Shown here: positions 9,701 through 18,611 of the stretch, piece after piece
Layout of the letters: each line of letters starts with the position of its first letter
Numbering within the stretch: position 1 is the first letter of the stretch
Assembly: GCA_002409745.1 (NCBI GenBank)
Contig: DHOU01000037.1
Span: forward strand, 161,719 to 225,718
Direction: 5' to 3'
DNA: 64,000 nt
Source: Bacteroidales bacterium UBA5382
Lineage (GTDB): Bacteria; Bacteroidota; Bacteroidia; Bacteroidales; Dysgonomonadaceae
Program-made: the position numbers and the translations under genes
The notes under the pieces: model-generated
Database searches by the model: none
What the model saw: only the letters and a program-made list of their open reading frames with translations
Told to the model about the DNA's origin: nothing

Positions 9701-9929
9701 CAAATGTTTTTGATACTAGGCAGAATCCTCGGAAAATTCAAGACACAAAAACCGAACTTAATAACGACGCTTCTGTTTCTTAATTTCTGATTTAGCGCCT
9801 TTCTTGTTGTTTCTTTGTTTCCTGAAAGGAAACTTTTTTAGCTGTTTTGTTGTTGTAAGTTAAACGCTCGCGGATATATCCGGTCGTAACGTACAATTGG
9901 TAGTACAAACTTAAAATCAATTTATAATT

Positions 9930-10409
9930 ATGAAAAGAAAATTTAGTGTTCCGGTGATAATAGGGACTTTCCTTGTTGGATTATTTTTTATTACGACATC
10001 TTGTACAAAAGAAAAACTTATTTATCAATCCGACCGAGTATATGTGGATGTTGCTGACAAAGACTGGCATTGGGTGGAGAATGATAAATATGAAAACGGA
10101 GGGTTTTATATGGCCGAGAAACCTGTCCCGAATATTACTCAATATATTTTTGATAATGCCGTTATTGAAGCTTATCTCTATTTTAACGATGGAAATTCGA
10201 TTTCGATGACTAAACTTCCTTACATTAAGACGTTCCCGGCTGAAATAAAGGATGATAAAACGGGAGTAGTGGTCGGCTATCAACCCGTTACGGAGCACAT
10301 CATGTGCGATTTTTTCCCTGGGAAAGTCGTTTTTTATATTGAAGTTTCCGATTTGGGATATCCTGAATATCTTGCAGACAGGACTTTTGATATACGAATG
10401 GTTTGGTAA
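9930..10409 (+). CDS. small lipoprotein, DWHW family, copy 1
   Basis: The 159-residue protein has a signal peptide with lipobox FITTSC (Cys at about residue 25). The mature part has a DWHWVEN motif (about residues 45-51), a middle segment YIFDNAVIEAYLYF, a PYIKTFP segment, and ends FDIRMVW. The same order of motifs is in the next gene, so these are tandem paralogues. No known domain is recognised. The small size and mostly beta pattern suggest a surface or periplasmic single-domain lipoprotein. Confidence 0.75.
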   Translation: MKRKFSVPVIIGTFLVGLFFITTSCTKEKLIYQSDRVYVDVADKDWHWVENDKYENGGFYMAEKPVPNITQYIFDNAVIEAYLYFNDGNSISMTKLPYIKTFPAEIKDDKTGVVVGYQPVTEHIMCDFFPGKVVFYIEVSDLGYPEYLADRTFDIRMVW

Positions 10410-10581
10410 TGCCGTAAGGGGCTCGCTTTATTGAGGATTTCTTGACGAATGAAGCGTATCGGCTGAGTTTATGTGAAGAAGTTTTTTTGAATCTTTTGAT
10501 GCGGCGTTTTTTTAGCCTGTTTTTTTCTTCTTTCGATAAATAATTTCTATTTTTGATGGAAAAATAAAAATAATAGAAGAA

Positions 10582-11052
10582 ATGGTACAAAAACGAATAA
10601 CCTCGCTTGTTGCGTGTACATTCCTATTGGGAATATTTTTTATCGTAACTTCCTGTGAAGATGATGAAAAAACGGACATGGTAGTCAGATCTTTTTCTGT
10701 ACAACCTTCCGATTGGCATTGGGATAATGTTGAGAAGCGGCAGGAAGCTGTTTTCGATTTGCCTGAATTGACCGAGCAGATTTATAAAGAGGGAGCCAAT
10801 ATTGGTTATATTTTTATTGGCGAGCAAAAATTTGAGAATGAAGTACAGAAGTTACTTCCTTATAACTTTACATATCCCATCGAAGATGACAAAGGGGAAA
10901 TGATCGGGCAATATACCGAAACCATTAGTTACGATATTAAATATAAAGCCGATGGGAAAAGCACCGTGGCTTTCTATATTCAGAGCACGGACTTAGAAGG
11001 AGAAGGGGTCAATCTGCTGGATTATCACTTCCGTATTGTACTTATCTGGTAA
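10582..11052 (+). CDS. small lipoprotein, DWHW family, copy 2
   Basis: The 156-residue protein has a lipobox FIVTSC and is a diverged paralogue of the preceding gene. Shared points are SDWHWDN, a YIFIGEQKF strand, LLPYNFTYP, a GQYTETISYDI segment, a FYIQSTDL strand and the end FRIVLIW. A TATTTTTG box at 10548-10555 suggests its own promoter. It stops one base before the folC stop, so the two genes converge with no spacer. Function unknown. Confidence 0.75.
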   Translation: MVQKRITSLVACTFLLGIFFIVTSCEDDEKTDMVVRSFSVQPSDWHWDNVEKRQEAVFDLPELTEQIYKEGANIGYIFIGEQKFENEVQKLLPYNFTYPIEDDKGEMIGQYTETISYDIKYKADGKSTVAFYIQSTDLEGEGVNLLDYHFRIVLIW

Positions 11053-12339
11053 CTATTTATAAAAAGGCAACGCGTCCGCAACGATAAACGAACTGCCGCC
11101 GATGAAGATGAAATCGTCTTCGGCGGCTTTTTTTTGCGCTTCATGCACGGCGGAAGCTACGGTAGGGTAGGTGCCACCTTGCAATCCGAAAGCGGCGGCT
11201 TGAGTCGCAAGCGTTTTTTCATCCATCGCCCGTTCTACCGAAGCCCGGGTAAAGTAATAAAAGGCATCTTTGGGCAGTAAAGCCAACACGGCGGTGATAT
11301 CCTTGTCGTTTACCATGCCGAAGACAATATGCAGCCGCCGGTAATGCTCGTGCTTCAGTTGCCCGGCAATATAACGGATGCCGTGTGCGTTGTGCCCTGT
11401 GTCGCATACTGTTTTGGGACGTTCATTCACGACTTGCCATCGCCCCATTAACCCGGTCAATTCCACAACCTTTGCAAATCCCGAATGTACGGCTTCGGGC
11501 GGTATGGAGTAACCGGCTTTTTTCAGTTCCTCGACGGCAACCAATACGGTTCGGGCATTTTTCTGTTGTGCCCATCCGCCTAATTCGTCTTTCAAAGCCG
11601 GGTAGCCCGGTGCATCGAATATCCATTCTTCATTTCTTTTGACGGACGATAAATGGAGCAGGGCTGTTTCCGCAAAAACGAGGGGAGAACCCTCTTTTCG
11701 GGCTTTTTCGACGAATACCGAGCGGACTTCTTCCGCTTCTATTTCGCCGATGACCACCGGAACCCCGGCTTTGATGATGCCTGCTTTTTCCGCCGCAATT
11801 TTCGGTAAGGTGTTACCGAGGTATTGCATATGGTCGAATCCGATATTGGTAATAACGCACAAGTCGGGAGAGATGATATTGGTGCTGTCCAACCTCCCCC
11901 CCAATCCGACTTCGATCACGGCTACATCGACCTTACAATCGGCAAAATATAAGAATGCCATCTCCATACTCAATTCGAAAAAAGAGGGCTTGATCGGTTC
12001 GAAGGCGGCGCGGTGCTTTTCGACGAAGTCTACGACATAATTTTTATCGATCATCTTGCCGTTTACCCGGATACGCTCGCGGAAATCCAGCAGATGAGGC
12101 GACGTGTAAAGGCCGACTTTATATCCGGACTCTTGTAAGATGGCTGCCAATAAGTGGCACGTCGATCCTTTGCCGTTTGTGCCGGCTACATGAATGGTTT
12201 TAAAGTGATGATGAGGATGATGGAAATAAGCATCGAGGGCGAGGCTGTTGTCGAGTCCTTCCTTGTAAGCCAAGTGTCCGATGCGTTGATATTCGGGAAG
12301 TTGTTGATATAGATAGTGGAGCGTTTCTTCGTAATTCAT
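11053..12339 (-). CDS. folC: dihydrofolate synthase / folylpolyglutamate synthase
   Basis: The 428-residue enzyme joins glutamate to dihydropteroate and adds further glutamates to folates with ATP in the cytoplasm. The Mur-ligase-type P-loop GTNGKGST is at residues 53-60, followed by GLYTSPHL, which contributes to folate binding. GLGGRLDSTNI and a C-terminal domain with CDTGHNAHG and IVFGMVNDKD are typical of FolC. Length is normal. The upstream DUF2905 gene lies on the same strand, 138 bases away, with a heptamer array in the gap. Confidence 0.95.
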   Translation of the reverse strand: MNYEETLHYLYQQLPEYQRIGHLAYKEGLDNSLALDAYFHHPHHHFKTIHVAGTNGKGSTCHLLAAILQESGYKVGLYTSPHLLDFRERIRVNGKMIDKNYVVDFVEKHRAAFEPIKPSFFELSMEMAFLYFADCKVDVAVIEVGLGGRLDSTNIISPDLCVITNIGFDHMQYLGNTLPKIAAEKAGIIKAGVPVVIGEIEAEEVRSVFVEKARKEGSPLVFAETALLHLSSVKRNEEWIFDAPGYPALKDELGGWAQQKNARTVLVAVEELKKAGYSIPPEAVHSGFAKVVELTGLMGRWQVVNERPKTVCDTGHNAHGIRYIAGQLKHEHYRRLHIVFGMVNDKDITAVLALLPKDAFYYFTRASVERAMDEKTLATQAAAFGLQGGTYPTVASAVHEAQKKAAEDDFIFIGGSSFIVADALPFYK

Positions 12340-12411
12340 TGTCTCTAATTAAAAACCTACAAAAGTAAGCCTTTTTACTCGAATCACCCCGTTATCCGGG
12401 ATCAATTTTTT

Positions 12412-12460
12412 GGAGACTGTAGACCGGAGACTGTAGACCAGAGACCAGAGACCGGAGAAT
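12412..12460. repeat. seven-copy heptamer array between DUF2905 gene and folC
   Basis: Seven 7-bp units fit the consensus GGAGACC/GTAGACC. The array lies in the same-strand gap between the stop of the DUF2905 gene and the start of folC. The same GGAGACY motif recurs at 49400-49455 and, less clearly, at 52922-52970. Confidence 0.75.
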
Positions 12461-12477
12461 CGCCCTTTATCGATTTC

Positions 12478-12705
12478 TTATTTTCCCCCTATTTGCCGGA
12501 TAAGCCAAATGAGCAGGCTTACGATCACACTGATGAGAATGGTTGTTGTAATAGGAAAGTAAAAACGGAAGTTTTCTTTTTCGATGCGGATATCGCCCGG
12601 AAGGCGTCCCAGAAAGGATAGTTTATCGCCGAAAAAAGCCAGAATGATCCCGACGATAAGAAGAATGATCCCGATATCTATCAATATTTTCCCGATTTCC
12701 TGCAT
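12478..12705 (-). CDS. DUF2905 family small membrane protein
   Basis: The 75-residue protein has two hydrophobic helices (about residues 6-26 and 49-70) joined by a loop with GRLPGDIRIEKENF, the signature of DUF2905. It is an inner membrane protein of unknown role. Length is normal for the family. Confidence 0.85.
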   Translation of the reverse strand: MQEIGKILIDIGIILLIVGIILAFFGDKLSFLGRLPGDIRIEKENFRFYFPITTTILISVIVSLLIWLIRQIGGK

Positions 12706-12729
12706 GCTTATTTTTATTGGGAAGGAAAG

Positions 12730-12766
12730 TTCCCGAAGGGGTCATTCTAATCGACACCTTCGGGAA
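12730..12766 (-). terminator. 10-bp hairpin downstream of DPP III gene
   Basis: TTCCCGAAGG (12730-12739) pairs with CCTTCGGGAA (12757-12766). It lies between the DPP III gene and the DUF2905 gene on the minus strand. There is only a weak T-rich tail, so terminator activity is a guess. The rest of the 262-base gap has nothing else that I can identify. Confidence 0.45.
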
Positions 12767-12967
12767 ACTTCTGTTGATTGCTTAGAAACTATTTTGAATT
12801 TTTTTATGCGGTGTTTTTTAGTCATTTTTTGATGGATTTGAACTTTCGTTTCGCATTGAATAGCGGGCTATTGGAAAGAAAGGAAAGTTCAAAGGCGCAA
12901 AAAAAGGCAAAAAACAGCATAAAAGAATAAACAAAATTAGATCATTCGGAAAATTCAAAACAGTTTC

Positions 12968-15034
12968 TTAATTTTTCAACGGCAATACCGAGTATTCCCG
13001 TGAGTAACGCAATTGTTGATCAACATAATTTTCGTCGTATGATACCGTTACGTCGGTGATTTTTCCGTTCTCGTCGGTAACGAGTTTATACACCGGATTC
13101 ACAAATCCTTTGTAAGGGGCTAAATCCAACGCTTCGTACCGAGCAAGCACCTCTTCGTGTAATTTGCGGTCGACTTTCACGCCGTATGTTTCCACCAGGT
13201 TTTTGCCGGCTTCGTAGTCGCCTTCCGATTTAATACGCTGCACTTCGGCCAACAATTGCCCGAACAGACTGCGCAGTTTTCCGTAATCGTTGATCACCAG
13301 ATACGTTTTTCCGTCGCGTTGCGTTAGTTCCACTACGTTGTCGGCTTTTCCTTTTTCAAGTACCCAGTTCGAAATCAAGGCGCGGTTGCGCATGTGCGCC
13401 TGTTCGATATCTTTCCCCGGTTGAATGCGTGTTAGTTGCGTAAGGGCCCCGTTCATAACGTAGCGGTAATATTCAGCCTGATACGCGGTGCTGTCGTCCA
13501 AGAGTCCGAGTTCCACAATTTTCGGATCGGCGATGTAATAGAGCGCGAACAAGTCGGCTCGGGCTTCCTCCAGAGGCGATCCGTACGCTTTCAGGGCATC
13601 GCCGTCTACGCCGGGAAGCAGTTTGCCCGAACCATGCCCGAGGCATTCATGCAAGTCGGTATGCAGGTTATCGGTGAGCGATCCGTATTGTTTTTCTTTT
13701 TCACGTTCCGCGTCGCTCCACATAAATTCCTCGTTGAATCCGTTGCCTTCGGCCGCTCTGTCGTAAGCAAACGTGATGTTTTCGATGGTGACCGACTTGG
13801 AGCCGTGGTCGCGTCGAATCCAATTGGCATTGGGCAGGTTGATGCCGATAGGAGTGGAGGGATAACAATCGCCGCCGAGTGTTGCCGCTGTGATTACTTT
13901 AGCGGAAACGCCTTTCACCTGTTCTTTTTTGAAGCGGCTGTCCACCGGCGAGTGGTTCTCGAACCATTGCGCGTTGCCGCTGATAATTTCCGTGCGTTTG
14001 GTAGCCTCTTCGTTTTTGAAGTTCACGATGGATTCCCACGTCGCTTTCATGCCCAGCGGGTCTGTGTATGTTTCGATAAACCCGTTCACAAAGTCCACGC
14101 GCGAGGCGGTATCTTCTACCCATTTCACCGAATAATCGTCGAACGTTTTCAAGTCTCCGGTTTGATAGAAAGCGATCAACGTGTTGATCACCTCTTTTTG
14201 ATGGTCGTTTTCAGCTACACCGGCTGCTTTTTCCAGCCAACCGATGATACGTTCGATTGCTTTGCCGTATAGGCCGCCCACTTTATATGTTTTTTCGGTT
14301 ATCACGCCGTTTTCTTTCACCACTTTGCTATTAAGTCCGTAGGAAACAGGCGTATTGTCGGAAGGGTCTTTCATCGCGTTATAAAAATCCTCCACTTCTT
14401 TTTGCGTGACGCCTTCATAGAAGTTTACAGCGGAAGTTTTTACAAGATCTTGTCCCGCTGCCTGATTCAATCGTTTCGGCAGAACGTTAGTGTCGAATAT
14501 CACCGGAAGTATTTCTTTGAGTGTTTCGTCGGCGGCCATCCCGTCGCGGAAAGGCATCCGTCCCGGATCGACCGATTTCACGATCGTTACGAAATAATCC
14601 TGTGAAAACTTCGGAAGGATTTTATCTTCCGAATAGTGATGATGGATACCGCTTGCCATCCAGATTTGTTTGAGGTACATTTCGAAGTTCTTCCACTCTT
14701 CGGTCGATTTATCCCCCATGTAATTTTCATACACGCTCTCGCACACCCTCCGGATGGTAAGGTTATACTTATTGTGCTGATCCCATAAGATATCGCGCCC
14801 TTCGAGTGCAGCTTGCGACAAATAATAGATCAGTTCCTTTTGTTGTAACGAAAGGCTGTTGAATCCCGGAACGGGGTAACGAAGAATCTCGATGTCGGCA
14901 AACCGGTCGACTTTGTATTCGAAAGTCGAATCGATGCCGTCATCGGCCGTCGTAGCGGTTGTCTCTGCTTTTTTGCCGTTTTGACACGCGGCTAACAGAA
15001 AAATGGTTGATACCATACAAATAATTTTTTTCAT
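12968..15034 (-). CDS. dipeptidyl peptidase III, lipoprotein (peptidase M49)
   Basis: The 688-residue zinc exopeptidase removes dipeptides from the N-terminus of peptides. The zinc motif HECLGH is at residues 462-467 and the third ligand lies in EEARAD about 25 residues on, the order seen in Bacteroides DPP III. A signal peptide with lipobox LLAAC (Cys17) indicates an envelope-anchored form, fitting a peptide-fermenting lifestyle. It is monocistronic, diverging from the carboxynorspermidine dehydrogenase gene. Confidence 0.93.
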   Translation of the reverse strand: MKKIICMVSTIFLLAACQNGKKAETTATTADDGIDSTFEYKVDRFADIEILRYPVPGFNSLSLQQKELIYYLSQAALEGRDILWDQHNKYNLTIRRVCESVYENYMGDKSTEEWKNFEMYLKQIWMASGIHHHYSEDKILPKFSQDYFVTIVKSVDPGRMPFRDGMAADETLKEILPVIFDTNVLPKRLNQAAGQDLVKTSAVNFYEGVTQKEVEDFYNAMKDPSDNTPVSYGLNSKVVKENGVITEKTYKVGGLYGKAIERIIGWLEKAAGVAENDHQKEVINTLIAFYQTGDLKTFDDYSVKWVEDTASRVDFVNGFIETYTDPLGMKATWESIVNFKNEEATKRTEIISGNAQWFENHSPVDSRFKKEQVKGVSAKVITAATLGGDCYPSTPIGINLPNANWIRRDHGSKSVTIENITFAYDRAAEGNGFNEEFMWSDAEREKEKQYGSLTDNLHTDLHECLGHGSGKLLPGVDGDALKAYGSPLEEARADLFALYYIADPKIVELGLLDDSTAYQAEYYRYVMNGALTQLTRIQPGKDIEQAHMRNRALISNWVLEKGKADNVVELTQRDGKTYLVINDYGKLRSLFGQLLAEVQRIKSEGDYEAGKNLVETYGVKVDRKLHEEVLARYEALDLAPYKGFVNPVYKLVTDENGKITDVTVSYDENYVDQQLRYSREYSVLPLKN

Positions 15035-15177
15035 TGTTTTACAGATTAGTTGTTTGCTTGCAAAGATATAAAAGAATGTCCAAAAAACGATGAATTATAA
15101 AGCCTGAATGATGAACGACGCCTGCTGAATGATGGGGGATACATTTTTTATCCGTTCTTTTTATTTTGCTGCGGCGG

Positions 15178-15207
15178 TTGACTGTAACGCTTTTTTGTGT
15201 AAATTTG
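15178..15207 (+). promoter_or_regulatory. Bacteroides-type promoter for carboxynorspermidine dehydrogenase gene
   Basis: TTG (15178-15180), 19 bases, TAAATTTG (15200-15207) matches the consensus well. The predicted start of transcription is about 40 bases before ATG 15252. Confidence 0.7.
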
Positions 15208-15251
15208 TGTCGATATTGTAATTCGAAATAGGAACCCTTAAAACGATAAAG

Positions 15252-16454
15252 ATGGGAAAAGTAGTGATTATAGGCGCCGGAGGCGTGGGTACGGTCGTTG
15301 CTAATAAAGTGGCACAAAACAAGGAGGTCTTCACCGACATCGTGTTGGCCAGCCGCACGAAAAGCAAATGCGATGCCATTGCCCATGATGTGAAGCGCCG
15401 CACGGGTGTAACGATTCAAACGGCGCAAGTAGATGCCGACCGTGTACCGGAATTGGTGAAGTTATTTAACGAACTTAAGCCCGACCTCGTGATTAATGTC
15501 GCATTGCCCTATCAGGATCTAACTATTATGGATGCCTGCCTGGAATGTGGCGTCAATTATCTCGATACGGCCAATTATGAGCCGAAAGACGAAGCTAAAT
15601 ACGAATATAGATGGCAATGGGCTTATCGTGACCGTTTCGAGAAAGCCGGCCTTACGGCTATCTTGGGATGCGGATTCGATCCGGGGGCGACCAGTGTTTT
15701 TACCGCTTATGCCGCAAAGCATCATTTCGATGAGATACACCACTTGGATATTGTGGATTGTAACGCGGGGGATCACGGCAAGGCCTTTGCAACCAACTTC
15801 AACCCGGAAATCAACATCCGCGAGGTGACACAAAAAGGAAAGTATTACGAAAACGGGCAGTGGATCGAAACCGAGCCGCACGAAATTCACAAACCGTTGA
15901 ATTATCCCGAAATCGGACCTAAGGAATCGTATGTGATTTATCACGAAGAGTTGGAATCGCTGGTAAAGAATTTCCCCACGTTGAAGCGCGCCCGCTTTTG
16001 GATGACTTTCGGACAGGAATATCTCACCCATCTGCGTGTGATACAAAATATCGGAATGGCGCGTATTGACGAAGTCGAATATAACGGCCAGAAGATCGTG
16101 CCTATCCAGTTCCTGAAAGCGGTGCTCCCTGATCCCGGAGAACTGGGAGAGAATTATACGGGTCAGACGTCCATCGGTTGCCGCATACGGGGCATCAAGG
16201 ATGGTAAAGAGCGCACCTATTATATTTACAACAATTGCAGTCACGAAGAGGCCTACAAGGAAACCGGAGCTCAGGGCGTAAGCTATACCACCGGTGTACC
16301 GGCTACTATCGGGGCCATGATGTTCATGCAGGGACTTTGGAAAAAGCCCGGCGTGTGGAATGTGGAAGAGTTCAATCCCGATCCGTTCATGGAGCAATTG
16401 AACAAACAAGGGCTTCCATGGCACGAGTTGTTCGATATCGATTTGGAAGTATAA
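15252..16454 (+). CDS. carboxynorspermidine dehydrogenase (saccharopine dehydrogenase family)
   Basis: The 400-residue NAD(P)-dependent enzyme has the Rossmann motif GAGGVG at residues 8-13, DTANYEP and GCGFDPGATSVFTAY segments, and the C-terminal LPWHELFD seen in carboxynorspermidine (carboxyspermidine) dehydrogenases. It condenses aspartate semialdehyde with a diamine in the alternative spermidine route common in Bacteroidota. The partner carboxynorspermidine decarboxylase is not in the window. It has its own promoter and a strong terminator. Confidence 0.88.
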   Translation: MGKVVIIGAGGVGTVVANKVAQNKEVFTDIVLASRTKSKCDAIAHDVKRRTGVTIQTAQVDADRVPELVKLFNELKPDLVINVALPYQDLTIMDACLECGVNYLDTANYEPKDEAKYEYRWQWAYRDRFEKAGLTAILGCGFDPGATSVFTAYAAKHHFDEIHHLDIVDCNAGDHGKAFATNFNPEINIREVTQKGKYYENGQWIETEPHEIHKPLNYPEIGPKESYVIYHEELESLVKNFPTLKRARFWMTFGQEYLTHLRVIQNIGMARIDEVEYNGQKIVPIQFLKAVLPDPGELGENYTGQTSIGCRIRGIKDGKERTYYIYNNCSHEEAYKETGAQGVSYTTGVPATIGAMMFMQGLWKKPGVWNVEEFNPDPFMEQLNKQGLPWHELFDIDLEV

Positions 16455-16468
16455 AAAATAAGTGAGAG

Positions 16469-16497
16469 CCTTGCAACATGTTTGCAAGGTTTTTTTT
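16469..16497 (+). terminator. Rho-independent terminator
   Basis: CCTTGCAA (16469-16476) pairs with TTGCAAGG (16482-16489) and is followed by eight T. It ends the carboxynorspermidine dehydrogenase transcript before pyrB. Confidence 0.85.
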
Positions 16498-16537
16498 AAT
16501 TTTGTCGTTAAAAATCATCCTTCTTAAAAAATAAGTA

Positions 16538-17455
16538 ATGAAACCGAAAAGTTTGGTCCATATAGGCGACTACGATAAAGAAGATATCCTTCGGATATTG
16601 GAAAGCGCCAAGACCTTTAAAGAAAACCCCAATCGTGATTTGCTTCAGCGCAAAGTGTGCGCCACCCTCTTTTTCGAACCGTCTACGCGCACGCGCTTGA
16701 GTTTCGAAACGGCGGTGAATCGTTTGCGCGGACGTATCATCGGCTTTTCCGATGCGGCGACCAGCAGTTCATCCAAAGGAGAGTCGTTGAAAGATACCAT
16801 TATGATGGTCAGCAATTATGCCGATCTCATCATTATGCGCCATTATTTGGAAGGGTCGGCGCGTTATGCATCCGAAATATCGCCTGTCCCCATTATTAAC
16901 GCCGGAGACGGATCCAATCAGCACCCTACGCAAACCTTGCTCGATTTGTTTACGATTTATGAAACGCAAGGAACGTTGGAAAACCGCACCATCACCATTG
17001 TCGGAGACCTGAAATATGGACGGGCGGTGCATTCGTTGATTCAGGGATTGTCGCATTTTCATCCTTCGTTCAATTTTGTCGCTCCCGAAGAATTGCAGAT
17101 TCCCGAGAAGTATAAGACGTTTTGTGAGGAAAAGGGTATTCCCTATAAAATGTTTTCCGATTTTTCGCCCGAAACGATCAATATGGCGGATATTCTTTAC
17201 ATGACGCGTGTTCAGAAGGAGCGCTTCACGGATTTAATGGAATATGAGAAGGTGAAAAATGTATATGTCCTTCGTAATATTATGTTGAAGGATTCGAAAG
17301 ACACTCTGAAAGTGCTTCATCCGCTGCCTCGTGTCAAGGAAATCGACCAGGATGTGGATACTAACCCTAAAGCGTATTATTTCCAGCAGGCAAAGAACGG
17401 TATGTTTGTTCGTCAGGCGGTCATTTGCGATTTGCTGGGATTGGATGTAGATTGA
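16538..17455 (+). CDS. pyrB: aspartate carbamoyltransferase, catalytic subunit
   Basis: The 305-residue enzyme makes carbamoyl-aspartate in pyrimidine synthesis. The carbamoyl-phosphate loop STRTR is at residues 49-53, with [18 protein letters not shown] containing the moving loop and [10 protein letters not shown] near the C-terminus, all typical. The regulatory subunit follows 44 bases later, so the product is likely the E. coli-type PyrB6I6 complex. Its last codons lie in a short AGATTGA repeat. Confidence 0.96.
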   Translation: MKPKSLVHIGDYDKEDILRILESAKTFKENPNRDLLQRKVCATLFFEPSTRTRLSFETAVNRLRGRIIGFSDAATSSSSKGESLKDTIMMVSNYADLIIMRHYLEGSARYASEISPVPIINAGDGSNQHPTQTLLDLFTIYETQGTLENRTITIVGDLKYGRAVHSLIQGLSHFHPSFNFVAPEELQIPEKYKTFCEEKGIPYKMFSDFSPETINMADILYMTRVQKERFTDLMEYEKVKNVYVLRNIMLKDSKDTLKVLHPLPRVKEIDQDVDTNPKAYYFQQAKNGMFVRQAVICDLLGLDVD

Positions 17456-17487
17456 TAAGAGATTGAAAGAAGATTGATGTAGATTGA
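17449..17487 (+). repeat. four-copy AGATTGA repeat spanning pyrB stop and pyrB-pyrI gap
   Basis: AGATTGA occurs at 17449, 17460, 17471 and 17481, spacing 10-11 bases. The first copy contains the pyrB stop codon TGA, and the series ends 12 bases before pyrI ATG. Confidence 0.65.
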
Positions 17488-17499
17488 AAAGAAAAAATA

Positions 17500-17952
17500 A
17501 TGAGAAAAGAATTACAAGTAGCAGCGCTCGAGAACGGAACGGCGATCGATCATATCCCGTCCGAAGAAGTGTTTAAAGTGGTTTCTTTGCTGCAACTGCA
17601 AAAATTGACCAACCGGATTACGATCGGAAATAACCTGAGTAGTAAAAAAATGGGTACGAAAGGGATTATAAAAATCGCCGATAAGTTTTTTGAAGAAGAC
17701 GAGATTAATCGCATCGCCTTGGTGGCCCCCAAAGTGAACCTGAATATTATTAAAAACTTCGAAGTCGTAGAGAAAAAAAACGTATCTTTGCCCGATACGA
17801 TTACCGGGATTGTTAAATGCAACAATCCGAAGTGTATTACCAATAATGAGCCTATGCAAACGCGCTTTCATGTCATCGACAAAGAAAACGTGGAATTGCA
17901 GTGCCATTATTGCGAATCGAAAATTAAAAAGGAAGATATCACGTTAGTATAA
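17500..17952 (+). CDS. pyrI: aspartate carbamoyltransferase, regulatory subunit
   Basis: The 150-residue protein binds nucleotides with its N-terminal domain and PyrB with its C-terminal zinc domain. The four zinc ligands are visible as Cys107, Cys112, Cys135 and Cys138. Length is normal. Its stop overlaps by one base with the start of the flavin reductase gene (TAATG). Confidence 0.96.
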   Translation: MRKELQVAALENGTAIDHIPSEEVFKVVSLLQLQKLTNRITIGNNLSSKKMGTKGIIKIADKFFEEDEINRIALVAPKVNLNIIKNFEVVEKKNVSLPDTITGIVKCNNPKCITNNEPMQTRFHVIDKENVELQCHYCESKIKKEDITLV

Positions 17953-18545
17953 TGAAGTTAGATTGGAAACCGGGGACGATGATTTATCCGCTTCCGGCCG
18001 TAATGGTCAGTTGCGGCGCTACAGCCGAAGAACAGAATATCTGTACGGTCAGTTGGGTGGGGACTCTTTGCACGAATCCTCCTATGGCCTACATCTCGTT
18101 ACGTCCGGAGCGTTATTCCTATTCTATTATTAAACGGACGGGCGAGTTTGTCATCAATCTGACTACTGAAGATCTTGCACGAGCTACCGATTGGTGCGGT
18201 GTACGTTCCGGCAGGGATTATCATAAATTTGCCGAAATGCATCTGACTCCCGGTAAAGCTTCGGTGGTGGACGCCCCGATTATCGAACAGGCTCCCTTGA
18301 GCATTGAATGCCGCGTGAAAGAGATTGTTCCGCTCGGATCGCACGATATGTTTATTTCTGATGTGGTAAATGTATTGGCCGACGACCGATTTTTTGATAA
18401 AAAAACCGGCAAGTTTGATCTCAAAGCAGCTCGTCCACTCGTGTATGTGCATGGCAATTATTACGGGTTGGGCGATCACATAGGTAAGTTCGGTTGGAGC
18501 GTACGGAAAAAACCAAAAGCGAAAGCGTTAAACATTAGACATTAG
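17952..18545 (+). CDS. flavin reductase family protein
   Basis: The 197-residue protein has the FMN-binding split-barrel pattern of flavin reductase-like proteins: VSWVGTLCTNPPMAYISLRPERYSY-type segments at about residues 31-55, a FVINLTT strand, and an ECRVKEIVPLGSHDMF segment. It probably binds FMN in the cytoplasm; the partner reaction is unknown. It overlaps the pyrI stop by one base, so it is translated in the same operon. Its C-terminal residues NIRH are encoded in a 7-bp repeat. Confidence 0.85.
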   Translation: MKLDWKPGTMIYPLPAVMVSCGATAEEQNICTVSWVGTLCTNPPMAYISLRPERYSYSIIKRTGEFVINLTTEDLARATDWCGVRSGRDYHKFAEMHLTPGKASVVDAPIIEQAPLSIECRVKEIVPLGSHDMFISDVVNVLADDRFFDKKTGKFDLKAARPLVYVHGNYYGLGDHIGKFGWSVRKKPKAKALNIRH

Positions 18546-18552
18546 ACGTTAG
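18532..18552 (+). repeat. three-copy heptamer repeat at the flavin reductase stop codon
   Basis: ACATTAG, ACATTAG, ACGTTAG; the second unit contains the stop TAG (18543-18545). It lies between the flavin reductase gene and metA. Confidence 0.6.
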
Positions 18553-18611
18553 ACTTTTAAACTTTCGACATACTTTTAGACAATTACTGTCAACGATTAG
18601 AAAAGACAATT

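Noticed and set aside
15519..16487. 322-residue minus-strand ORF over the carboxynorspermidine dehydrogenase gene
   Set aside because: It is antisense to a well-supported enzyme gene with its own promoter and terminator.
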